From Gorsachius magnificus (taxonomy: Eukaryota > Chordata > Aves > Pelecaniformes > Ardeidae): 64,000 nucleotides of DNA. How positions within the stretch are numbered: position 1 is the first letter of the stretch; each line of letters opens with the position of its first letter. A program made the position numbers and the translations under genes. This document shows, in pieces, positions 36,790 through 49,400 of the stretch. Under the pieces are notes generated by a model that was not told where the DNA came from, did not search any database, and saw only the letters and a program-made list of their open reading frames with translations. The DNA lies in the NCBI GenBank assembly GCA_034008185.1, contig CM067095.1:3084610-3148609 (forward strand), given 5' to 3'.

Positions 36790-38690
36790 ACATCCTTCAG
36801 CAGACAGCTAAGGAGAGGCCGACAGAGCCGGCAGCCATTTTTCTGCAGTGGAGCGAAATGGCCAACTGGGCTTTTCCTTTGTTCCAAAAGGGGGATCCGC
36901 CATGTGAATCCACACCGTCCACTTGCGGGGGAGCGCTCGGGGTGGTGTTAATGTCTGGCAGCCATGCTAGAGGACTCACTGAAGAAGGAAGATTTAAAAC
37001 AAAACAAACAAAAAAACCAAACCCCAAACTTTAAAAAAAAAAAAATGCGGAATTTTTTTTTTTCCCTTATGATTCGGGATCCATCTTTGTCTTGTGTAAC
37101 TAGGTCATGGCACACCCTATGTCAGCAGTTAACAATTTCGAATGCCAAAAAAACCAGTAAATACATTATTTTTAATTTTTTTTTTGTTGCTTTGGGGGTT
37201 TTTAAGCTTTATAGCGCTCTCTTGATGACCGAGCAATAAATTTTAAGAGAGTATTTCCTGTATTAAACACTTGATTCCTGGCCATTTTTATTAACTCCTT
37301 TGGTGCTTATAAGGTAACGTTTTAAATATAGGCATAGGAATAGTGAATTCTGGCAAAAAAAAAAAGGCAATTTTACTATGATAAGCTTTTTTTTTTTCTG
37401 TTTCCTCTTACGTTGTAAGTACCCAATCCATTCTGTCCTTGCTAAGTGTAGTTTTCATGTTAATGTTACTGAAGTGGTCCTTATTGCTAAGCCTTCATTT
37501 GCATGTCTTATGTCTCTGTCTGTTTATCTAAACCAATTTATGCTTTTTGAAATATTTTACTTATAAAGCAAAATAGCTGGCTAAGAGATGCTTAAAAGTT
37601 GTTTACAACCAGTAAATGTTAACCAGGTGTTTTCACACTTAACATGTGCAGCCTTAAAACTATTTAGAACATTTTCAGTGTCTGCGTGCTCCGTGGAAAA
37701 ACACTGAATGTCCTTTTTATGTACAGAGTAAATCTGCCACAGGAAGGTAGATTTAAGCCTCGAGTAGGAGTCCTCGCTGCGTACGGTCAGTCCGCATAGC
37801 TGGACAACTTTCTCTATAGATTTTTTTTTTTGCCTTTTTTTTTCCTCCGATGCTAGACCACTGCCATACAAAGATCCGTAACTATCTTAACAAGATCCGC
37901 TTTGACTTGCAAACTTACACGAGAGAAGTGGTGATCCCAGATCATATATATTTATAGCCGTTATTTTAAAAAAGCGTTAACAACTTCACCTTCAGAGCTG
38001 CATTCAACTATGGTGCGCGGGTAAGTAAACCCTTTTGCCCTTGCAGAGAAACATATAGACCAGGCCTGTGCGGCTAACGTTATTGTCCTGGGTGGAGAGA
38101 TCCTAATGGTCGTCTTTAGGAGCGGTGGCGATCTCCTTCTCCTCAGATATATCTAACAGCGTCTCTGAAACGTCTATTTTTCAGGGAGGGATTTCTTTTT
38201 CTGCACAAAGCGCTTGGTCGTCCGCAGCCCTGGTGTGGTGTTTTTTTTTTTTTTTTTTTTTGCGGAGAGACGCCGTGAATCCATTGCAGGCGTTAACGTG
38301 GCTGTTAAATTGAACGCACACACAAAAAAAATAATCGTCTGCCTGCAAACAGATGTTACTGAGGTTGATTTTAAAAAAGGCGAAAAGGCGGTGGTGGTGG
38401 TGGTAGGGATCCCTTACATGTTTTATCCGTCTAATTACAGAAGCTCGACAGGAAAAAAAAGCAACAAAATGGGGGGGGTGTTTTTCAAGACGGTGAGTCT
38501 TAATGGCGGATGTCTCACTAAAAAGCACTGTAAAATCCTTCATACCGAGAGGCAGTGACTTGGAGAGAGGGGGGAAAAAGGAGGTCTGGAAGTAAATCCA
38601 AAATGAGGGAGTTTCCTTCCAAGTGAGGGACCCTTTGCAGCCTGAGTTTTACAGTTGGAGAGCAGTGACGCAGTTGATATTCACAGCAGT
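36790..38690. other. Interval between the two CpG islands; no gene seen
   Basis: G+C falls sharply after about 36970, and the interval is rich in T and A runs. A plus-strand donor GCGCGG|GTAAGT occurs near 38020 and another T-run at about 38240-38260. I see no coding exon; the segment could be transcribed from either flanking CpG island. Confidence 0.5.
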
Positions 38691-39324
38691 TGTGCTTTAG
38701 TGCCGCCACCCAGCCCATGAAATGGCCTCCCCGCCGAAGTCTGGTGGTTTTATTATGTGAAAGCCTGCGGAAGCACCGTGTCCCGGGCGCCGGGAGGGGC
38801 GGCTGGCGGCGGGCAGGGCGCTCCCGGTCGCGCTCCATGTTGTGTGAGGGTAGCCGCCATCATGGCTTCTCCTTCGGCGCCGCGTTCTCCTCAGGGCTGG
38901 GGCAGCGGCGAGACGGGCTCTCCCCCACTGCCTGGCGGCGCTTCGCGTCCCGATCACTGGAGGGAAATGGCCTTTTTTTTTTTTCCTTTTTTTGTCTTTT
39001 TTTTTTTTTTTTTTTCCCCTCCCCCCCTCTCTCCCCTTTCCCGCCCCCCCCTTCCCCCACCGCTTTGTGAGGGGTTGTGGAAGGCGAAGCCGAGGAGGGA
39101 GCGGGGCGCCTGGCGACTTTTTCTTCCCGCGGCTGCCGCGCACAACATGGCCGCGCCGGGGAGCGCCTTGCAGCAGCGGGAGGCAGCGCTGCGGGCGGCG
39201 GGGCTGGCGGCGCTCCAGCCCGGCCGGGGCGGGGGGGCGGCCGGGCGGGGAGGACAAAGGCAGCTCGCGTAATGCAGGCGAAGCCCTGGGTGCCTATAAA
39301 TAACGCCGCCCGCCCCTCGCCTTC

Positions 39325-40213
39325 CTCCCTTCCCCCCGCCGCAGCCTCCCGCTCTCTTGCTTTTATAAATACCAAAAGATTAAAGTAGCCTAATGCAGAG
39401 GAGGGGAAAAAAAAAAAATAAATTAAGAGGAACAAACAACAGCACCACCACCACCCCCCCCTCAAAAAAAAAAACCCAAAACCTGGCAGCGGTGGGGGAC
39501 GGAGGGGGGGAAGCCAGGCAAATGAGCAGCCGGCGCTGGCCGCGGGAGGAGCAGGGCGGCGTCGCCAGCCTCCCCGCCTGGAGCGGGCAGCGCTGCGCCC
39601 CGCCAACGCGCCGGGGGGAGCGCGGCCGCCGCTCCCCGCCGCTCGTCACATGGCTCTTTGTTGTTTTCCTTCTCCTGCCCCTCCCGGGTTCCCCCTCCGC
39701 CATCGCCCAAGCCGCTCCGCGGGGGCAGCCGCTGCCCTGCCTCCTCCCGCCCGCAGCCGGGGTGGGATGGGGCGGCCCGGCCGGCCTGCAGCTCCCTGGG
39801 CCCGCAGCCGGGGCTGGGCTGGCGCGGAGCCGGCTGCAGTGCGAGCCGCCATGGCCGTCTGAGGTGTTACATGTGCCTTTTTTTTTTTTTTTCTTCTTCT
39901 CTCTGGTTGGGGTTTTTTTTTTTTTTTCTTTTTTCTTTTTTTTTTCTTTTTTTTTCCCCGAGCAGATTTTCCTGCAGCTCGCTTGGGGTAGAGGCGTGGG
40001 GGTTGTTTCGGAGCTTCACAAGCCTCGCTGTGCTCTGCGGGGAGCTGTACCGTGTGCTCCACTGCAGACCCAAATTAGGTGAGCTAGGAAAGCCTGGCTT
40101 GAGCAACCACTTCAGAGGGCAGGACAGGGAGGAAAAGCAAACACTTGTAGAGAGGTGGCCTCCCTGGTAAGGCTAGAGCAGGACCGTCCTGCGGACCCTG
40201 TGGGAGGGAGAAG
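39325..40213 (+). ncRNA. Candidate first exon of a divergent lncRNA
   Basis: If transcription starts about 30 bp downstream of either TATAAATA box, the first exon would begin near 39325 or 39395 and end at the near-perfect donor AAG|GTAAGTG at 40213, or earlier at TTAG|GTGAGC at 40078. The frames inside are low-complexity (Phe, Pro, Gly runs) and look non-coding. A lncRNA (LINC01089, as I recall) occupies this place, divergent from SETD1B, between SETD1B and RHOF in human. Position and direction agree, but sequence similarity was not tested and no downstream exon was identified. Confidence 0.3.
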
Positions 40214-40454
40214 GTAAGTGGCTGCTTGGCAGAGGCTGCCTGCGGGAGCGGCATGTGCCGGGGCAGGGTGCGCCCTGCCCGCCAGTTCCTGCGGCTCAGG
40301 ACCAGCCGCTCCGTGGGTTTGTAAAACCTGTGCTGTGGTATGTGCCGAGGCTCAGGGCTGTTGCCCTGCGAGGGAGCAGGGTGCTGCCGCGAAGCAAGCA
40401 CCGCAGCCCGCGCCTTTCGCAACGACGCGAGGGCTTATGCTCTTCATTCCTTGT

Positions 40455-40499
40455 CCCCCCCCCCCCCCCCCCGCCGCCTCCTCCTCCTCCTCCTCCTCC
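40455..40499. repeat. C18 run followed by (CTC)n
   Basis: An uninterrupted run of 18 C at 40455-40472 passes through CCGCC into about eight CCT/CTC triplets. It is a simple repeat just downstream of the candidate lncRNA donor. Confidence 0.9.
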
Positions 40500-40750
40500 G
40501 TCCTCACCGGGTCAGGCTCTGTCGAGAACAAGCGACAAACCGTCCGCACAAAACATAACACGTTTCCATGGAAGGGGAAAAAGAAGAAAAGAAACGAAAC
40601 CAGTCTCCGCACTGCCAGGCTGGCTTCACAGTGCTGCCTCCGCGCTCGGTGCCCCCTCTCGGGGCCGCGCCGCCGGGAGCCATGGCGGCCGCCAGAGCCT
40701 CTGCTCGGTCCCCGCCAGACCCTCGCCCATGCCAGCGGTGTGACTGCCTG

Positions 40751-42109
40751 CCTGCTTTATCAACCGCTTTCTATAACAATCTGCTAATAAACTTGGGAAG
40801 GAACGGTGGCGTTATTCTCAGCTAAACGCCATGAAAAATGCTCCTCTACTATTTCTCAACAGAGGTGAAAAGCTTTTGTAGCTTCCTGGAAATGGCCGAA
40901 GCAGGCGACGCGTAGATCAAAGTACGGTGTAGATCTGTTCTGGGTTTTGCAGGGGGATTTTTTTGAACTGTCATGAAAACGTTTCTGCAGCTTGCATCAT
41001 AATGAGTTAAGTCAGCACGTAAAGTGATTAAAAAACAGGGCAGATTTAAACAGCATCGGCTATTAGCTTTCCTGGGGTTTAAAATCTATGTTTAAATAGA
41101 TATTTGGATATTAGTAATATCTGCATTTAAGCCTTATCGTTGGTCTGTTTAACCCTGAAGCAAACTAGCTCTGCCTAACACAGGCTTTGAAACGATTCAG
41201 CCAGACCATAATACCGTGGGAGCTTAGACAGCTTTGTCTGTACTTGCACTTCTCGGCGCATTTTTCCAGGACTATGATCTTTGTCTGCAATTAATCATTG
41301 TTCAGGACGGCCCTTACCGATGGTAGAATCCATGAGCTGCTCCAGCTGGGAAAGGTCCTAAAGTGTGTGCCTGGCGCCGGGTACGTGCAAACCAGGGCCA
41401 GAAATTGCTGGGGCAGCAGGCGTTGTGCAGCGAGCCCGCCGTGCAGACCCAGTGAATTGTGTGGGTCCTCAGCACTTCTGGAAATTGTTTTTTGTAAGTC
41501 TGAGCTGAAAATATATTTCTGGTTTTTAGAGTTTCTGAATTACTATAATGTTCAATGTAGTTTAAAAGTCACCGAGGCAGTTGAGACCGGTTGCACTCCC
41601 AGAGTGGGTGGTTTCATGGCTGAACCTCATATCTGAAAAGCTAAATGTTCTGGTACAGCGTGTTTAAATCCCCAAAAGGTCAAACCAGACTTTCATACTT
41701 GAGTTAGATTGACCTTGGTTTGCTGCATGAGACTCTTTAGAGAAAGAAAGAGATCTTTCAGGGGAAAGGAGGGGGGGGGGAAGATTTTTTTCTCTGAACA
41801 GCTTGTGGTGACTCTACGCACATTCTTGAAGCAAAGGGGTTTGTTCTTGCCCACAGCATCCCTCCCCTGCATTGTCGAGTGGAAAACTCTTATGCTAATT
41901 ATTTCGCTGTCTGTTATCAATAAGAAGTGATTTAATTTCTTTGGCAAAGTGTTGCAACAAGAGCAAATTAGATTGAGAGGCAAAGTGAAATAAAAAATAT
42001 GCCAGCTGTTCTGTCAAACAATAATTGTGACTGTTTACAACGTTTTAGACTGGCTTGTACACAGAATCCTTTCTACTGAAGGTTTTCATGTCACAATCCA
42101 CTGCTTGTG
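40751..42109. other. Spacer; no gene seen
   Basis: This is A+T-richer sequence after the second CpG island. Only short chance frames are present, including 41298-41636 on the plus strand, which has no family resemblance. A G-run occurs at about 41770-41780. Confidence 0.6.
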
Positions 42110-43450
42110 CAAAGAAACCAGATTAATAGATTATAAAGGACAAAAGAGACCTAGGTTCATCTGGTTCGGCTTCCTGCGTTATGCAGGTCATAAGGTTTTT
42201 GTGAATTTGTTGCTTTTTCTCATTTGGAAGAATTTAACTACAGCATACCTGCATCTTAGAAAAACATCAGATTTTCCTTTTAAAATGGGCTGTGAGAGAG
42301 AGTAAAATACGAGATTTGTTTCTATCAGACTCTCCCTGACAGACTAGAAATCAAAATACCTTTTTAAACTTGTCTAGTTTCTGCTTTCAGTTTCTGGATG
42401 GTGCTGTATCTCGGTCTGCCTGACGGAGGAATGCTCCATTGCCAGATTTCCGTCCCTGTGTAGCTGTGCACAGGCTGACCAACTGAGCATTTAACACTCC
42501 TGCTGCAGACGTGCAGAGCTCCCCCTCGGGTCCATCTGTACTAATGCTGTAACCATTCCTGTCGCGGTTCCCTGTGAGCACTCCAGTTTTTCACCCTTTT
42601 GATCTGGGCAGAAGGGGACAGAGCGATCAGCGGTGATCATACCCGTGCCGACAGCGCTCCTGGCCGAGACGTCTCTGTTAGGCATCCAGGGATTACAGCA
42701 GCCTGTGTTCAGCTGGTTTCCCAGCACAGCTCCTAAAATATTCTCAGTTCTGCTCCTTCTTGGGATGGCATCCCTGTCCTGTTGGTTTGTGCTTGTTGTG
42801 CATGTATGGCTTTACACTTGGCCCTCTTGAAAAGGACGAGTCCTTAGACAGCATTGTGGCTTGCCACAGCCTTTTTTTGTACCCCCTTCTGCTACTGTTG
42901 AGTGTCACCTACAAACTTGATTGGTAATGATTTTATATTTTCTTCCAGATAAACAACTGTTTCTGTCTCCGCTGTAGGAGTTTCCTGGTTCCGGGTGTGT
43001 GTATACCTCAGCTGTGTCAATATTGTGTGAGGAGGAGGTCTGGATGTACAATGGTGTACATCCTCTTGCCACACCCCAGTTTCATGGGAAGAAAGCCCAG
43101 TTTAGGAGCCGGAAGGGAGCCAGGAGGCACACTGCAGCATTTGCCTGCCCTGGTGACTATAACGTAGCCATTAAATAACGTAGGGCCCAAAACAGGTAGT
43201 TGCAGGACCCATAGAAGAAAGATGATGGCTCTAGGACACAGTGATTACAGCTGTATTTTGAGACCTTCCTGTTAGATGGATTCCAATCCATTTGATTATG
43301 CCTTCTCGCTCTTATATTGTCTTACTTAGAATCACGTAAATGCTTCACAGGGGTTGAAGTACAGCCCGTCAGCCCTCTTGCAGAAATCTCCTACTAGTGC
43401 TATTACCATTCACCACCGAACCTTGCATTTTCTTAAAACAGTTTCTCTCT
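42110..43450 (-). mobile_element. Ancient CR1/L3-like LINE relic, minus orientation
   Basis: From left to right the text resembles the reverse complement of an old amniote CR1-type LINE. Near 42130-42200 is GATTATAAAGGACAAAAGAG with TTCCTGCGTTATGCAGGTCA, a decayed 3' untranslated end. Then come GTCACCTACAAACTTGATTG (about 42904-42923), TTTTGAGACCTTCCTGTTAG (about 43256-43275) and AGAAATCTCCTACTAGTGCT (about 43382-43401), which correspond in order to parts of the reverse-transcriptase region in such elements. No open frame survives, so it is a dead relic. The assignment is from memory of related repeats, and the limits are approximate. Confidence 0.5.
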
Positions 43451-46400
43451 CAGCAGCTAAACTCGTGAAGCTTTGTTTCCCATGGATTTGTGTCTGTAAA
43501 TGCCCCCCTGACAAATCTTCCAGCTCTTTCCCAGTCTTGCCTTGTCCTGTCTGGCTGAGCCAGGGGTAATGTGTGGGCTGGGAGCTCCACAGGGGCCAAG
43601 CAGGCAGGGGTACTGCCCCCGGGGAACGGCCAAGGGCTGAGTTCTGCCCACCTTTCCCACCACCAAGGTGGTGCCTCTACTATGTACTCTACTCAGCTGT
43701 TCATTCAAGACCTAAATATGTTTAGGACTTCTTCCCCACTGCCAAATTTGATCGAGATTGGAGGAAGGAGAGGAAAAATTACATACAACAACATAGTCAC
43801 ATTAGACTGTTTTATTTTTAGGAAACCAGGCTAAGAATATCAAAGAAATACTGAGTAGGAATATGGACAGTGTATTTGCCTGCTCAGGTTTTTTTGCCAT
43901 GAAATTTTTCATTTCTTCCTAAGAACAGCAGGTGATCTGTCTAGGGAATTTCTCAACCAAAATAAGCAACCTCCTGACAGATTTCACCTGTGCCCCAGCA
44001 TGCTCTGAGGATGCCTGGGATGGAAGCATTGAACAGTGACAGGGAATCGCTAGGCGGCTGCGTTGTTTGGCTGCCTGGGTGCAAAGGGATGTATGGCGAT
44101 AACCAAGGGTGGAACAAACGTTTATTTTGTTTAAGATCCATACAACTTTTGATGGGCATGTTGGATATTTGCCAGGGCCGGGTTTTCTGGTTTCTTTTTA
44201 AACTGTATCTGTTCATTTTATTTCTGCTGCTATTATGACAAAGCCACCTCTGTAAGATAGGCGGTGAGTGCTTTCAGAGATCTAATCATTCTTGAGCTGT
44301 ACAGGAATAAAGAAGCTGTTTCAACACCTGACTTGCAGAATGTTCTGTGTTGCTTCTTGCCTATTGAAATGCAGCTGCTATTGAAACGCTGTGATCCCAT
44401 CAGAACGTACAACCAGTTATTTTTTAGTAGACTTTCAAGCTTATAAAAATCATGAAATAAATCAAGAAGGTTGGCAATTCTAATCAACATCCTAAAGCCA
44501 TCAATTTACTACACATTTCAGTTCAGTGCTTCATGGCCTAAAGAGCACAGTTTTACCCACCTCCCCAAAAAAAAGAATGAAAAGAATGTACCATTTAAAG
44601 AATTTGGGCGCTCACAGGGCTTGCATCAAAAGGAAATGAAGATACAGATAAGTAATCTAAAAGTATATTTATGCATTAAAATTCTTGCGTATCAGGACAC
44701 CTATCATAAAACAGTCTAGGTGCGATGGTAGCTAGAGACCTGTGAGCCTTTTTAACAAATGCAGTGCATACAGGCAACATTCTGATTATAAGTGTATAAA
44801 ACGTTGCAGCCAGAAAAGCGATGACAAAGATCAAATGGAATGAGTTTAGCTTACAAATTGGAGCAGTTTCTTCTAACTGGTGTGATGCAAACAATGTACG
44901 GCACAAGACCAAGAGAGTTTTGCCCTTCACATCTTGTCGCGATTGCTCTCAAATCTGCAGTTAAGGGTTCCCGTCTTGATTTATTTTTTGACAGGACAGT
45001 TGGGAGTGCCCCAGCTGGTCCACTAAGCCACGGTTTTCAGCCAAGTGGGCCAGAACGTGCAGAATTAGTGAATGCTGGGCCATCCATTGCCTTTCTAAGC
45101 TGCTGCATAACAGCAGCTCCCAGTTGCTAAGCAGCTGCAGAGCCGTCTTTGCCTTTGCTACCAATCAGCTGTACTACGGGAGCAACATGGGTTCCCCTTG
45201 ATCGGTGGAGAGGAGCTGGCAGCATGAAAACGGGAGCAGTGGCCATAGCAAAATTGTTCCTTTTCTGGCTGGCTGATGGGCCCCCTGGCAAAAATGCTGG
45301 AGTGAAGGGAAGGGACACTTGATGGCAGGGGGTGGCGGAGCGGGGAGAGGGAGAGCCAGCATATGTGCACAGCAGAGGTTACAAAGACAGCAGATCTTAG
45401 CAGAGCAGGGGGCACTCACCGAGGAGAAAGAAATGGGAGAGAGGCCAAATGCACAGTTCAGAATTTTAAAAAAAAAAACCAGGAGGAGAGTGCGGCATAT
45501 GGAGAGGGGAAATAAAGCAGAACTTGCACAGCCTGCAAATAATTGAATAGAAAATACAGGAGGAGAGGGAAGGAGCTTGATTCATTACTGCCCTTCACCT
45601 TGTGGAGACAGCTACACCCGGGAAGAGGAGGTGTGGAATACAACAGCATCTTTCATGGTTCACAGTGAACTGTAGGTTTTACATTTCAACCCCTGCCATT
45701 TGTGGTTTTCTCGCTGCATAGCCCCTGCCTTTTGTTTAGACTTGATTCCTGCAGGCTCTGTTCTTATCTTTGCCTAGTTTCTAATTTATTTTCATGCTTC
45801 CTTTAGTCTTTTTTGTTTTTTCAAGGTAAGTCTTAAATTAAAACAATTTTTCCAGATACTTTAATTTTTTTAACCTTCAAGAGGGCAGGCCATTGCTAAT
45901 TCCTAACTAAAGTTAGTTTCCACTAAATCCCCAAAGCCATTGCTGCTTTTCTCCCCCTCTCTCTTGTGCAAGCTGCTGATGGAGAACGGGGTTCCCTTGA
46001 CTTCCAGCACCTTCCCCTGCACGTTGTCTTTCCTTTTCCCTGCGCAATGCCTGCCAGCAGTCTGGGATGACTTGCGGCTAGTAGCGTGCAGGAAGTGGTT
46101 CCTGTGGCAGTAAATTATCACAAACGCCTGACATGTTGCATAAAGGGGGGTAAAAAAGTGTCACGAACATCTGGGGGGGGGTTGTGGGGGGTGTGTGACC
46201 AAAAGAGATTCTAGTTCCACCACCACTCAGCTGCCCACATGAAAAAATACGCTATGGTCTCAGCACTTAACAGGCAATTGGCTGCGTAATAGGAAATGCC
46301 AGGAGAGCTGGCAGGGTAGCGGGGGAGCTATACGTTCCTCTCTTGGGCTCCTCCAGACAGAGGATTGAGGGACACATTTGCACAGGAGGGTGGGGAGAGG

Positions 46401-49400
46401 AATTAAAGCTCGTGCAGCTGTTGCCCTCCTCCATGGCCAGCCCTGGCTTGTTGGAGTCCTGTTGACTGCAAATGCTTTTCCCCAGGTCCAAAATTGAGTC
46501 CTAAAAGGAAAACAGAGGCGCCCACCCAGATCTACAGTAGGGAGGATTTGCCGTGGGCTCTGTGTGTGTGTGTGTATTTCAAGCCAATAAAAAACTTGAC
46601 AAATAGGCAGCCAGATGTGTTTCATACTTTGAAGATTTTTCTCTAAGATGGCTGATTCAGAGGGATGCTATATTTGCTTCCTTCTTCCATTTGTCTGGAG
46701 TCCTGTATCTTTGAACAGGCTCCGTCTATACTATTGTTAGACTCCTAAGACCATTAAAGGTCTAGGGACACTGACATTTTACAAGTAGATTCAGCTGCCT
46801 TTCACACAGGGGCATTTTTAGCATTATGAGAGATTTAAATTTAATTAGAATGGTTTTTAACCAGGAAATCTCCCCGCCTTAAGAAATCAGAGCTACTATG
46901 TTAATCCCAGTAAGCAACTGGGAACTTGACAGTGTGCCTGTTACAATGAGAGTCAGGAAGGGTGAAACGTGTGTAGGAAGGGAGACATGCACAGGAAACA
47001 TGCCATTGAGGACAGCGGTGTCGAGCTCACACAGGGCAGTGTGCCAGTCCGCATTTGGCAATGACTCGTGGGCTGGAGCAGCACTGGCAGGTTACTGCCC
47101 TCTATGTGCCTGCGCACACCAGACCATGCCACTGCTGCGATTGCCAAACACCTTCCTGCCCTGCTCCAGTGGCTCTCCGCGAGGACCTCCAGCCAGGCCA
47201 CTCTGCACCATCAACCCATCCAGCTCCCGCAAGCACAGCACAAGCCAAAAATCACAGCTCTAAAGCAAACATGACACAATTACAACTGGGTTTATTTCCA
47301 GCGCCTCAAGTTATTAATTAGCCTGCTCTGAGCATCACTGTTTCTTTGCAGGGTTTGTTCTGGCTGGGTTAATGGCTACTCTTGGGTCTGAGATAAACTC
47401 AGTCTGGGCCTGTCCTTTGTCTAGGGATGCTCTGACAAGCCACAAACCTCTCTGGCTCCTGCCAAACCTCCATCTCTATGTATGAGCTTCCTCCCAGCCA
47501 GACAACGACATAGCAAGTGCTTCCTACTTAGCTCTCCCTGTGCATGTAGCACTCGACAAAAAACAGGCAGAAATTACGGTGTCTCCCATAGGGATATAAA
47601 CAGAGGATTTTATCATCTCTTCAGTCTGCAGTTGCTGCCTTCCTGTAGGAAGTTTGCACAAATATCAGAGGGGAGGACGGGAACTGCACACGTTAACTGC
47701 CCTTTAATGTCAATGCCATACATCACTCAGCAAAAGCCTGCCCCTGTTTCACCCACAGTCCTTTCTCTTACAGCCTACTTTGCCATCCTTTCTCCTCCTC
47801 CTGTGAATATTCCCAGTTTCCCCACATTCTTGTGCAAAAGGTTTGAGAGCTTCCTGCCTGGGCCAGGTGCAAGAGTGATGGCCATTGCATGGCCAATGCA
47901 GCAATGCCAAGCCCGACTCTTCTAATGGCTCTGGAAAACACGTGTTTGTTCAGGTTGAGTTGTAGCTCACATACTGGAAAGCATACTCAGCAAGCCAAAC
48001 CTGGGATCATTTGAACTTGAGGTTCTCAAAAGCCTCACAAAAAAAGAACAACTCCACACATTTTAGGATTAGTGGAATCTACCAACCAACTTCTGGGGAC
48101 CATAACCCAAATTTGGCCATCCACAGCGGCCTCACCTACTCCATACTTATCCCTACTGTGTAAACTAAAGAAGCTGAGTGCAACTCCTGCTCTGGTGCTG
48201 CAGTCATCCTAATTAACACACACTCCTATTGGTCTCAGTCCTCCCTAAACCAGCAACTACGTTAAAAGAAAATCTCTCTCTACCAGGAATTACCTACTTC
48301 GGGAATGGGAGAAGAAGGGAAAAATAATCTGAAGAAAGCAGATACTCCAGAGAGCACTCTTAATTTTGAAAAAAAATAACATCTTGGTGCTTGGTGGGTC
48401 AGGTGGAGTGTTGGGTAATGAAAACAGAGGAAGGTATAAGCCAGAGGGATTTTAGGGATGTATACTAAAGAGAGGCATCGGATATTGGGTAAAAACACAT
48501 TGTGTTGCAAGGAAAGCTATTTACAGCCCCTTTCCCTATGCTTCCCAAAATTACTTCCTGATGGGATTATTCTCTGCTGCAGATCTGGATGCAGAAAAGC
48601 ATCTGACGCCGATTAATTTCATGCAGCTCTGTAGCAGAGCCCTGTGCTCTCACTCAGCCACAAGCGAGCCTGCGCATCACTCCTAAACTCGCTGCTTCTG
48701 ACTGTTCCCATGGCAAAACCAACCACAGCTACCAACGCAAACACAACCTGCGGATCTCGCCTGAAACGAGGCATTTTGAATCCCTCTCTCTCCGGCGAAT
48801 CTCCAGATTCACTGTTGAGCACGGACATAGAGGATGAGATCAGCATCACTGGGATAGCTCTGCCAGCCTGTGTTGACAAATTCCTCCCCATCGTTCAGTG
48901 AAGCCGTGCCAGCACATCTGGGAGACACGCGTATCGCCCAGATCCACAGGGGCAGAGTTATGGTGGCGTTGGCAGACACTTGCTTGTTCATTTCATGCTT
49001 TTCAGAGATCAGTCATTGTGTTTGATGTTCCAGAAAAGCATAGGATGATCTTAACCTTGCGTTACCCATTTTTCACAACAGAACTTGGCTTGAGAAGTCA
49101 CACTTCAGTGAAAAACAGAAACTTAAAACTGCCCCTAAGCACCTACTGTATCAGCCTGAGACGTTACCGTGTTGATTTACACACTCTTCAAATTCGTGGA
49201 GGGTTTTTTTCCCCCACAACTGCAAAGCTAAGAAATCAGTTTCTAATGAAAGGTGAGATTCAAAATATAGCACGTTGGCCATGCATACATCAGGTAGGCC
49301 ATGTTTGGCTCACATAGTTGGCACCCCTGTTTTAAAGCATACCAGAGAAAATAACGCAAGAAACCGTATGTGTTCCCTATAAATAGCTGCTCTCTAGGTA

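Larger units (their letters stand above)
38690..40750 (+). promoter_or_regulatory. Orphan CpG island with TATA boxes and YY1 site
   Basis: The block is G+C- and CpG-rich, interrupted by T-rich tracts near 38970-39015 and 39878-39957. It has two TATAAATA boxes on the plus strand (39295-39302 and 39364-39371), an exact YY1 site AACATGGCCGC (39144-39154) and several CCATGGCGGC-type near sites (about 39848 and 40681). Splice donors TTAG|GTGAGC (after 40078) and AAG|GTAAGTG (after 40213) lie downstream on the plus strand. No recognised coding gene starts here. It is most likely the promoter of a non-coding plus-strand transcript; a distal SETD1B or RHOF control element is the alternative. Confidence 0.55.

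Noticed and set aside
36024..36887. 287-codon minus-strand frame across the SETD1B promoter
   Set aside because: Pro/Ala/Arg-rich text typical of CpG islands read in frame. It spans the duplicated promoter unit and poly-Lys from a T-run, so it is not a protein gene.
38860..39606. Long Arg/Pro/Gly/Lys frames on both strands of the second CpG island
   Set aside because: They are a product of high G+C plus homopolymer tracts, with no conserved domain.
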